From assembly GCA_963971225.1 (NCBI GenBank), contig OZ020269.1, positions 91,904,783 to 91,968,782 on the forward strand: a stretch of 64,000 bases of DNA, given 5' to 3'. Every line of letters begins with the position of its first letter. The stretch's first letter is position 1. Under the pieces are notes generated by a model that was not told the origin of the DNA, searched no databases, and was given only the letters and a program-made list of their open reading frames with translations. Below are positions 36,101 to 48,100 of the stretch, piece after piece. The DNA comes from Melieria omissa (taxonomy: Eukaryota; Arthropoda; Insecta; Diptera; Ulidiidae). Made by a program: the position numbers and the translations under genes.

Positions 36101-39100
36101 CAAGTTCAAAAAATTAAAATTAATTTTCATAAATTTACATTTTGACAAATATACTACGTTGTACAAAAACTATATGCCTGTCACTATGGTAGCACGATTA
36201 TTTTTTAGTACTTAGAGTTTTGATTATAGTATTTTCCGTTGTACAAAAATCCTAGGTCTGTCTGGGGTATTAATGACAGTAGGGCATCCAGCTCTATTGA
36301 CTACTTGAAAAAAGTAACGCACGCCATGTTCCGAAGTGCTCCAACAAATAATCTAGCGTAGCTACTAAGCCAAGGTGACTAGCCTGATGCCATCACCTTG
36401 GCTATTAATCCGAGTAATCATTCCATTTCGGCAAAATGACCCAACGTACTTTTCATCAGCATCTATTACTTTAGTATATTAAAGTAAACTGTGCCTAACG
36501 AGATTCCTGTTTAATAACTATAATACATAAAAATTGTAAGCACGAGCTTTCACATCCGTTTCTTGTCTTAATTAAAGCTCACGCCAACAATTTTCTCTCA
36601 ACTCTTTCATTTATGCCGATGCAGCATTCTCAAAGGAAATACTCGACATTAAAATTTAAAAACAACCATAAATCGTACGAACGCGACGCCATAAAAACCG
36701 CTCAAAATGTTCTAAGTACAAAGCGATCTGAGTTCATGTCAAAGTTCAGATTCAACACGTTCGGATGATTCAAAATCTGAACTTTTTAACAAGTTGCGCC
36801 GCGCGCATCCATAGCAGGCGTCGCTGTCAATTAGCACAAGCTCAAAGCCATAAACTAGCAGCAACAACAAAAAATAGAATACAGATTCCCTATAGCCGCA
36901 CTGCAGCCGGCAGTTCCTCCCCATTCGCAGTCGCGCTTAATTGCGGTTTCCCTTCAGTTTATTTGCACTTTCATTAGCGAGCGCCGGCTTGTGGCATTTG
37001 TGGGCCCACTGCCTCGGTTGCACGCCCGATCGAGCGGTGGTGTGATGAAGTGTTGCTCGCTGAAAGAGCGCCAACGCGTTATGTCATACGGGCGAGTTGT
37101 CGGCCTGGAAGCGGATCGATGACAAGCAAGCGGCAAATGATCGCACGCACACAGATGCGCAGCGATTGTGTGTGCGCGGAAAATGTCGCCACAGGCAATT
37201 AAAATGCTGCAACGCTGTGTGGAACAAGCGAGCAATCCCGAGCAATTACTTTGCATGCGGATTGGCTTTTCTTTATTTTTTAGTTTTTTTTTCCTCTCAG
37301 TTTTTGTCTTTCTACAGTTTATTGTTTTACTTATCATTCATTTGCGCTGTTGTTGTTGTTGTTTTTGGCGATTAATGCTGTGCTGCGCGGCGGTGCGGGC
37401 GTGCGGTCAATTTCATCAGCAGCGCCACTAATCTGAGTGCTGATCTGGCCGGTCGCTGAGACAATGTCTCACGCCGCTTTTAATTAAATTAGTCACATGT
37501 TGATTTCTACTCCCGTATGCAATGAGTGCGTCGGCCAGTCAGTCAGTACAGACTTCCTGTCGCTCATGTTGCATGCGGCGCTGTGGTGGTGCGTGTGTGT
37601 GTTGGTGTGTGCGATGTTAATTAATAAGGATGTGGCGCACACCTACGCAAACGACAAGATCCCCAACACCAAACACAGCTCGGCGCCGTAATTAAAACGT
37701 TACAATTAATGCGCCTTCGCGTCGTAATTGCGCGCAGCGTTCACAATTTTCTTTACGATGAGTCATTAAACTTGTTGACTTAAGCGCGCTTCTTCTTCTT
37801 CCTTGTCTCGTTGCAGATATGTACTCAACGCACACTTCCTCCAGCTACTCGCCCTCCATATCGGACGGCACGCTCACGCCCAACTCGCTGCTGCAACATC
37901 CCCAACACTTGCCACATCATCTGCAATTGCAAAGCTTGCAACAGCTGCACGACGACGACAGCGCCGCTCAGACACAACGTCTGCGCCGTGCGCCGCACGC
38001 CACAAAAACCCCTAACGGCACTGAAGGTGTCGCTGACGAGGACGACGACGACGGCGTCGACAACAAGAAGGCGCACAAGAATGACAACGACTTGCGTCGC
38101 AACCCAAGAACGCAAGCCGAGTCGGCTGGCGATGGTGTTGCAGTGGAGCAGCTCAAGCGGCAACATGGTCGTCTGCATCGGCACCATCATCATCCGGAGC
38201 ATCTGCACGGCATCAAAATTCCAACGAAACTGCGCAAAATCGATCGCGATGCGACCAAATTTGATAAGTTGACAGGCGACGGCATTAAGAGCAGCGCCGA
38301 CGGATCCTATCAGTGTCAGTTCTGTGATAAATCATTTCCGCGTCTTGGCTACTTAAAGAAACACGAGCAGGTGAGTCGGCCTCAATGGTGACATTGAATG
38401 GAAAACGTGGCTGTGTGTGTGTGGTTGTGGTTGAGGGTGGGTTATGGGTGGCGCGAAAAAGGGTTAATGAGTGTCAACTTGGGTGGTTATGCGGTAGAAA
38501 AGGGTGTTGCTATGAAAAAAGTGGGCAGAGAGTTTTATGTCATAAAGAAAGGGTAAGGTGCTTATGAAGGATTAGAAGCGGGAAATTTTTCAATAGAGGG
38601 GAGTAAATGAGTGTGTGTGAAAACGCTAAAAGGGTGCAAGACTAGAAAAGTGACTGGAAATAAAGTAGATAAATGGAAACATTTAATGGCTCATTATGTG
38701 GCTGCATGAAGCATACTTGCGCTATAAACTTGAATCATGTTGAGTTAAATATTTTTACCAAATAAAGCTATTTTGAGTCGAGCTGGTTTTTAAGCTCTGC
38801 TCAGTCTTGCATTTCTTTAAGCCTTTCGACCCCGAAGTTTACTCTGTATCTCGATATTACTTTGTGGTATTTAAATCATGAATCACTTCCCTACGAAGTG
38901 GGCACACGACATTTGAAGTCGCCAAACCTTTTCTTCTCAAACCTCTACTTTTGAACAATTTTGGCTTTAAACGGGTTAAATAAATGTTGTATCAATATTT
39001 TTTAATTACTGAAAAATTCTTTAATATTTATGGAAAAATACAAAATGATCACTTTTTAATTTTATTTAACCATTATTAAAGAAACATTGTTTTGATCAAA

Positions 39101-42100
39101 CGCGCCTAATTCGTAGACCTCAATAAGAACACAAACTTTCCCTGATATCGCTGCGAATTGTTGGAAATTATTTTGGGGATAACAGTAAAATTGTTGTAAT
39201 TCACTTTGAATTCATTTCTTAAAATATTAATTTGTTGGTGCCTACTTAAATTAAACCCATAAATCAATCGTAGCTTTTTCTATAAGATGACAAATACGGA
39301 AAGTTGGTCTCAGGCAACTTTGGGGTTGACTCGACAAGCCTTCAAACTGTTAGAAACCCTTCAGAAATAATGGAATTCTCAATGAATCGTTCTAGCTTCC
39401 GAGTGGAGGTATGACTTGTGGTATTCCAGTTTTGTTAACCTTTCTTAACATAACTTAGCTTAACCCATTCTTTGCCCCATTAGGTCTTCAATGCTTTGTG
39501 CAAAGGTTTTAGTTACGAATTTGAAAACTGAATTTGTTGTGAGACAATGCTTTGGACCACCGATTTTCGAATTCGAATTATGTAAAATAAAGTCTGCATA
39601 TCCACAAATATAAAAGTTAGTCAATGCGAAACGGAATAAAAAGGCAATGGCTTCAGTTAATAAGTGATGCTTGATTTGTCGGTGGGTGAATAATTAAAAA
39701 GGACCGAAATATGTCAGGTATAGAAAACATATGTACATGTTTTGGATCTCAGTCTGTAGATTTATACATCTTAATTTTATTCTATTCCAAAATTCTGGAA
39801 ATTCTAAAAGGTGACAATTTTACTCTATCATTTGATACCCATATCTTCAGCATGTATTTTAAAAAATATTTGAAATGTGCATGTCCTTGAAATTTTAAAG
39901 TCCTTTAGAATGTTTTTGGGTCAGAAAATGATAAACTGAATTTGCCAGGATACCAAAAATGACCTCTAGTTTCACGTCTATATCGACATTTGGATGGGTC
40001 TCGGCAAAAATAAAATTGTTTCGCACGGTGTATTAAATGTAAAGTTGCTGTTTTCACTCAGTGCATCATAACTATGTAATTTTTATTTCAATTTTATTGA
40101 TATTAGGCTTAAAATTTACTCAAATAATATATCTTTCATCTTAGATTTTCAAACCAGAGGAGAACATTTATTTTATCTATAAAAAAACATTCAAAAATTT
40201 ATGATTTTTTAATTTGGGTGAAAAATTCACTTTTTTACAATTTTCACCGTCAGTAACTTCCCCAAATCTCATCTGATTTGGACAATCTATACATCGTTGG
40301 AAAGGTTAGTTAATTACCTTCTGAATTTGTGTTAGTCGGATGGTTGGTTTACGAGATATGTACTCATAACTGAAATAAGAGCGGAAAAACGGGGTTTTCG
40401 AAGATTTTTCGACTCGCTCCTTAAGAAAATTTTTCGATTTTCAGTTTCGTGTTCAGTAGCCGAGGATTAGTCTAAAAAATACTTTTGTTTTTAGGAGCAC
40501 GCGATGAACCCATTTTTTGTCGAGTAGTGATATGAGTGGATTTTGTTAGGTGCTGGTGGCTGGGAAAATATGAGTAGATTAGGTTAGGTTATGGTGACTG
40601 CCACTGGTAAGAGAGGAGGAGGAGGCCTATTGTAAGGTCCATTGTGATACCACATATTTCACCTGTTTTTGAAATGTGAATACAACACGGTTTTCCCAAC
40701 ATATGTTACAGCAAACATTTCAAGCGGATGGAGAAAGGGGCGAACGGAGGGGACCTACAGTTTCATGCCGCATAAGAACAGTGGTTGGCCCGCCGAAAGC
40801 CTACTTGTGCGATTTGTGTAATTCTAATCTGCTTCATGTGGATAGCGATAGAAGAAGCCAAGTGTTTCACCAGCCCGAGCTAGGAATCGAACCTAGGGCC
40901 TTGGTATGAGAAGACTAAACAAACATTAGTAACTAGAACGGCAAACGAGAAAGATGGGACTAGAATTAGGACCTACAAAGGACTTAACACAACACAATTA
41001 GCTAGAAGCTCTAAATTATTTCCAAATTAGGTTCACTCATGCTCGCAAGTTCTATTGTGACTACTCGAGGGAGACAAGGGATCGTAAATTGTTGTTTTGC
41101 TGTTATTTGTCTCCAGTATCTTATCTTTCGTCACTTATGAAGAATCACCACATTTCAGTGAATTCATACCATTCGTTGCATACCAACTCATATATGCCAT
41201 CGTGGTTTTATGAACTCTCGCAGGAATTTCTACTCTGGCAAAAAGTGCGCCATCGAATCAAGCGACATTGCGCCTGCTGCTGTCAGCTCTAATGAAGCGC
41301 ACTGCCTATCGGGACGACTGCATCTTGCGGCCGACGACGAAACGATGTGCAAAAATTTTAATAGTGCAACTTTTGACGCGCAAGCGCACCAAAATCAACA
41401 CAGACGCAACTCAAACGCAACGCAACGCGACAGCAGTAGCACCAAAGCGGTGCAATGCGCGCCCCGAGTGTGCGCACCGCAAGAATTTCAAGCCGCCGAA
41501 TTCAGCAGCAACACCAGCGACATAAAAAATGCGCGCGAACAAAACGAAATAAAAGTAAATTTCAAATATTTCATGTTGTAATGTGCGCCGGCCGCAGTGA
41601 CAAATGCCAAAGACGCAAACCAACGGCCGGCAGCCGCTGACCACCACCAGCAGCCTCACCAATCAACCAAACGATCAGTCAGCCAGCGAGTCGTCGCCAA
41701 CAACAATAACAACAACAACAACTCGAGCGGCGGCGTCAAGCATTATGGTTGCCAGTTGGTTGCCGGAGATTGATGGCAATGCGGCCGCGGCATGTCCGCG
41801 TCCATAGGTGACCTTTTGCGAGTGGTTTTTAGTATTCGGCGTTTGCGTTGACAGTCGCAAATATTTTTACAAAATATTTCAGCACTTTTGTTGCTGCCGT
41901 TGTTGTTGTTTTTGTTATTATTGTTGCTGCCACTGCAACCGTGAATGTTGAAATTGGCAGCAAGATTTTTGCAGTGTTGCTGTGTGGGTTTTTTGCGCTG
42001 CTGACGCTGCTCCTTTGCGCTGTTTCGCTGTTGTTGTACGTGTTAAATGGTTTGTTGTTTCATTCTGGTTAAGTTGCTAGTTTTATTGTTGATCTTATTG

Positions 42101-45100
42101 CAGTCATTCTGCATTTTGCGCCCCAATGATTTTTTAACATTTTGTTGCGTCCCCGAGCAGCGTTGTGCCGCGCGGCGCGACTTGAGAACTAAGTACGCCG
42201 CGCCATGCCAGATTCCTATCGGTCGAAAATCTTGAGCGCTGACAACTTTTGATGTCGCATTTCAGTGCCGCACGTTTGCGTTCTCGTGCGCTGCTGCTGT
42301 TCTCGACGTCTCGACGTCTTGCGCGGCTAATGATTTGCTAAGCAGTTTAAAAAACCATAACCAACACGATAACTCGTTCATATTGTGCAATAAGCGTCGT
42401 CAATCTGCATACAAATTGGCTCATTTGTAGACGCGCTCTGACGGGTGGCGGCGCAAAGCTGGTCGCTGGCGTTGGCGTTGGCTGCACCGACGGTCAATCA
42501 AACATAAAAACAAAAGCTAACATCAAGCGGCAACCGTTCAAAGCGTTTCTGCCGCCGTCAAAAAGAACATGAAGACAATGTCTCCCAACCATCTTCACCC
42601 TCCGCCCCGCCACTAGCACTCATTGCTCTACAATGCGCTCCAATTCACTTGTGATACCAAAATTTTCGTATTAGGATGTCGCGCACATCCACCGGCCACC
42701 TTCGCACTTGCATCCCAAATGCGCTGCAACTTCACCGCCACCGCCGCCGCCACCTACAGTTGGCCAGCAATTTGTAATAATCTCGTGCTCGTATTTTATT
42801 TGTTTCTCCCCTCCCTCCCTCTGTCTCTCTCTCACGTTGTTGTTACAAGTGTTTGTGCGGTTTTTGTAAGCGGTTGCCGCCGTTATGTTTGTTGTTGCAT
42901 TGCACAGTTTTGAGCCCATAAATAAATTCCTAGCAGGTTGCAGCACTGGGAACACTTTATGAGTAACAATATCAACAACAACAAAAAAAACAGTTAAAAC
43001 AACACAGCAAGTGCCCAGTGCGCGAGTTCTAAGAATTTTAAATACTGCAGTTAATACATTTTACGCCTTGAAATTCGTAGGGTTTGTCCGGCGAGTTGTT
43101 GACCTGCAGTGGTGACGAGGAAGGGCACCCAAAAAAGTGCTTTAAAAATACACTGAATGAGGTGAATGTCCATTATGATCATTAGCAATGAATTATAACT
43201 TCATTAGTGGAGAGTAAATGCGGAGAGATAGCATAGGTGGATATGAAAGAATTCTGTAGAATACCAAAAGAGCATTTAAAATGTTTTTAAGGACTTAATT
43301 TTCAAACATAGTTTTTTTGGTAAATGTTCTAAATAAGACTAAACGTGTTAAGAATTAGTGAGGTAAAGTTTTACAATAGTGGTGCTCACCCTTCGTTGCA
43401 ATTTTAGGTGCAAAGTTGCAATGGTAGCAATATTTTGCTACAGTTCCTTTTCCAACAATAAAACGCATGTTACATATTTTTACAACGTTGAGCAAAACTG
43501 CTACAGCGAAACCTTATAATATAACTCTTACGGCTTTATTATCTCGGTATCACTAGGCAACACAAACTGATTGGATTTCTAAAGATCTTAACGTGTTCTG
43601 CGTCTTAATTTCCTGGTCCCAAAAGTGCAATTTAAGAAGTTTGAAACTTAAAAAAATGTATAAAGTCCTCAACAAGTTATTTTTACAAACTATAGTATTG
43701 AAACAAATGTTCCTTCTTTTCTAGTGATCGTAGTGATTTTGCTACATTTTTCGCAAAATTTATAAATTTATTGTACTTCGTCACTCTGATTCAGATACTA
43801 CGATTTTTTTTTGTATATGTTTTTTTTCGCATATTTTTTCTGAACTACCATATCAAATCAATGCATGCAGGGGCGGATTCAGAAACATTTGTTGGGGGTT
43901 TCAAAAAGTAATCCATATATATAAAAGAAAGTGGATGTATGTGTGTCAGCGAATCATACTCAAACGAACCGGCCGATTTCCATAGAGTTTTTTTTGTTGG
44001 ATTCGTATCGAGTCAGTTTAGGTTCGTGTGAAAAGAAAATTCCGGAAAACCTATTAGAAAAGTCGGAAAATCTCTGCCATATTTGACCGTGAATTCTGAT
44101 TTTATGGGCGTTGGACAAAGAGCGTGGCACAATTTTTTGACACAAATATTCCACTGAACTATAAGTCGCACAACAATGAAAATTAATACCAACCTACCAT
44201 TTTTTCTTTCGACAGAGGGCATTGTTCGGGTATTGAAAAAGGGGGCGTGGTACCGCCCCCTTTAATTGAAATCTGGTGCAAGCTCAGTCTATTTCTTTAC
44301 TGAAACTTAGCAGCAACATTGCTTATTTGAGGGCCTCAATTGCGTTAATCATTAGCTCCTCTTCTTCCTTTGTATGTAGTTTTAAAATCGAACCTAATGT
44401 TTGGGGGGGGAGGGTTCAACCCCCAAAACAACCCCTGCCAATCCGCCACTGAATGCATGATTATGGAGAACGGTTGGTTTTGTCCAAATTCAAAAATTCA
44501 TTAACCCTTATTCTCATACCCAAACTTACTAACGTCGTTTGGCACCCGGGGTACCCGGGTACCCATTACATGAAATTTTTAAGTTTTCAATATTTTGTTA
44601 ATGAAAAAACAAAATTTTTTAAATATATGATTTGTTCGCTTTTCACCTAAATAACGAGGATCCGGAAGGTAAAAAAAAATTTTCATTATTTGTCAGTTTT
44701 TTTCACGAAAATACATCGCAGTGGGCACCCGGGTACCCGGGTATGAGAATAAGGGTTAAGCAAATGCAAAGCAAAAGGTGTCAATACGATTTTGTATTTG
44801 CCAGTTGCGAACACTGATTGAAATATGTAACTTACATGTTTTTATCTCAGACAGTGGCACACACAGAAGGGTTTTGGGGGTTCAACCGCCCAAACAAAAA
44901 ATTGCTGGTACAAAATATGATTTCAAATGGTATTCGGCTCAAAAGTTGTTCGCAAAACCATCTCCCCCTAATGAAATCATGTGTGCGCCACTGGTCTCAG
45001 ACTTTTCGTATTCAATTACCAAAATAGTGACCTAAACACATAAGTTGTTGTTGTTTGTTTATTATTAATTATAATTAATGATTGTTAATTGTTTGATTTT

Positions 45101-48100
45101 CCTTAGTACTGATTACTTTAATCGATTTATTGTACTGCAGTAACTGCAACTCAGAAATTCTAAGTATGCAGATAAAGGAAAATTTTAAGTGTACTGGCTG
45201 AAGAAATGAACAGATATTGCTTACTTTAAAAAATACCCCAAAATTTCCCTTTTCATCACACAAACTTATATTCTCAGGTGATATTCATAGAAGAATTCAT
45301 ATTCAATGAATTTTTTTTGTCTAATTTCAGAGCCACGCCGAGCATTTGCCCTTTAAATGTGACTACTGTGCCCGCCTTTTCAAACACAAACGTTCACGTG
45401 ATCGTCACACTAAACTGCACACAGGCGATCGGCGTTACCGTTGTCCGCACTGTGAGGCTGCGTTTTCAAGAAGGTAAATGACGATCCTTAGCTTCGTAAA
45501 CTTTTATAGATCGTCTATACAGTTATTTACCCTCTTTTTCTATGAGCTTCTCAGTCCAAAGGACCCATTCGAATTTTATATGAAACGAGAATTTATATAT
45601 AAGATATTTTGTTCCTTCTTCATCGCAGTGATCACCTGAAGATTCACATGAAAACGCACGACAATCAGAAGCCGTTTCAATGTACCATTTGCAATCGCGG
45701 CTACAACACTGCTGCCGCTCTCACCTCTCACATGCAGAATCACAAGAAGCAGGCCGCCATATTGGCCGCTGGTGGCAACCCGCAGGCGCTCAACTACAGT
45801 CCCCGCTCCACGGGCTCGGCATCGAGCAATGGCAGCCTGCACAAGCGGCGCTACGCCATGGCCATTGCCAACGCGGACAACAACAGTCCCAGTCGTCTAG
45901 AGTATTCCAAGCGACTGCGTGGCGCATTTTTGGCCTGCAACTTCTGCACCAAATCGGACTTTCACACGCTCGAGCAGCTGAACGCGCACATTCAGGCCAT
46001 GCACGAAAAGGAGCTGCAACGCGAACAACAGCAAAACAACACAACGGTGGGTGCAATTGGCGATGTGAATTCCTTTCAGCTGGCATGCGAGTACTGCACC
46101 ATGAAGTTGCCCAACATTCCGGCCATGTTTCAGCACATGCGCACCACTCACATCGATCGCCTCACAAGCCCCAATTCCTACTTTGAACACTTCAATCGGC
46201 TGGCGGCGACGGGCACTTTTAGTCCGCGTCTGATCAATGCCAAATCGCTGTCGCGCAGTGGTGTGGTCGAGGAAAACGGAAACAACAATAATATTAAAGT
46301 GGAGCAACCAACGCACAGCAGTCCCAAGAGTGGCGATGCCAAGCAAGAGGAGGAACCCACAGACTTGAGCCAGAACAAGCGCCGCTCGGTGACGCCCACG
46401 ACGCCGCAGCAAAACTCACCGCAACTGCCACCGGAAAAGCCGGGCGTGTTCTTTTGCAATCAGTGCAACGCTGGCCTGCCCGATTTCGAGAGCTTTCGCA
46501 ATCACCTGAAGACGCACATAGCGCAAGGACTGAACCTGATCTGTCACCACTGCGGGCTGGCGCTGCGCGAGCCATCCGAGCACGAGCGGCACGTAATCTC
46601 GCACTTTCTCATTACCAACTCGGAGTATAACTGCGCCAGCGGCAACTGCAGCAAGTCGTACGCCAAGCCGGAGGAGCTGCAGAAGCATCTGCTCGACCAG
46701 CACGTGGTGCCGATGTTCAAGTGTTCGCTGTGCGCCGAGTTGTTCGAGTCCAAGGTGGCCATTCAAGTCCACTTTGCGTGCACGCACTCCACCGAATCGA
46801 AGCTGCTGCGCTGCTCCGCCTGCATGGAGGTGTTTCGCGCGGAGGCCGAATTCAATGTGCACGTGAAAACGCGCCACCAGGCGGTGAACGGTGCAGTGGG
46901 TGCTGCCAACTCTCTGCAGTGCATGTTCTGCCGCGCCGTATGCGCTTCCGATCTGGAGATGCACTTCCACCTGGCTGCACACGCGCGCCAATTCCGCTGT
47001 CCCTCGTGTCCGGAGACCTTCCATGTGGAGTTTCTGCTAGATCGTCACATGCAGAGCCATCATGGCGGCAACGAGCGTGCACCAATGCCTCCAAAGGAGA
47101 CCTACGAGGATGCTTCGGCGCCCGCGCCGCCGCCTGTGCCCAACAATCCCATGAGTCCCATGAATTCGCTGTACGTGAATGCGCTGTTCGGCAAGGCGCA
47201 GCTCATGCCGCTGGCGCCGCAGAATAACAACAACAGCATACTCGACTACAATGTGGCATTTGCGGCGCACCTGAACAAGGGGCTATTTCCGACAGCGGCG
47301 GCAGCAGCAGCTGCGGGCGGCAAGTTCTACAGTCCGCTGCAGGTTGACACCGGCGCCATGAAACACCCGGCGCACCTCATGTACGGTCTGAGTCAGCGTT
47401 ACTTTGACACTGGCCGCACGCTGATGGACATGTACGCGCACCAACAGCATCAACAGCAGCAACAGCAGCAGCAGCAACAGGACAAGGCAGCCGCCGTGGC
47501 CAACTACTTCATTAGCCCCAAACACGCCGCAAATAATGCGCAAGCGCCGCCAGAACCACACAGCCGCATGTCGGCCGAAGCGGCTAGTGGCGGTGCCGCT
47601 GGCGCTGGAACGGGCGCGGCCGGCTACAGCTGTGACATTTGCGAGCGCAATGACTTCCGTACCGAGGCCGAGGTGAATTCGCATCGCAAAATTGTGCACA
47701 ACATGAAGACCGGCGTCAGCCTGCGTTGCGCCTACTGTGCGGGCAACTTCAAGTCTCGCAGCGAGCTGGAGCACCACATGAAGACATGTCACAACTCGAC
47801 GGGCAAACACAAGTGCCTGATTTGCGACGAGATCTTCCCCTCGCCGGCCATTCTGGCCGAGCACAAGCTGCAGCACTCGAAGGTGGGCCAGTCGGGCAAG
47901 TGCTCGCACTGCGCCAAGCCGCTGGCCGATGTGACCGCATTCAAGGCGCACCTCACGGAGCACAACAACGAGGCCCAAATGCCGGTGCAGTGCATCTGCT
48001 GTCGACAGTCGCTGCACTCGGACTTCGAAGTCAGTCTACATGCGCAGTAAGTAAAGCGCGCAGAACATAATGCAGCGTGAAATTTTGTCAATATTTATTT

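Larger units (their letters stand above)
38371..45330 (+). other. Intron 2 of the Oaz-like gene
   Basis: 7.0-kb intron, GTGAGT donor and TTTCAG acceptor, splitting finger 1 between its two His ligands. It carries a TTAA element (38821-39325), a hAT-like repeat fragment (39705-40545), a SINE-like piece (40730-40920), a hAT element with a perfect duplication (43868-44451), a TTAA element (44505-44755) and a short hAT element (44852-44993). A GC-richer block at 41200-42930 has open frames up to 123 codons and CAA/GTT repeats but no domain. Confidence 0.8.

Noticed and set aside
45680..48017. Long frames on the other strand and in other frames across the zinc-finger exons (up to 244 codons)
   Set aside because: They mirror the GC-rich, codon-biased finger exon and disappear at its edges; no domain is encoded.
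45609..48050. Reading exon 4 as a complete gene from an in-frame ATG-like start to TAA at 48048
   Set aside because: Splice signals at both edges restore fingers 3 and 18 exactly, so the frame is one exon of a larger gene.
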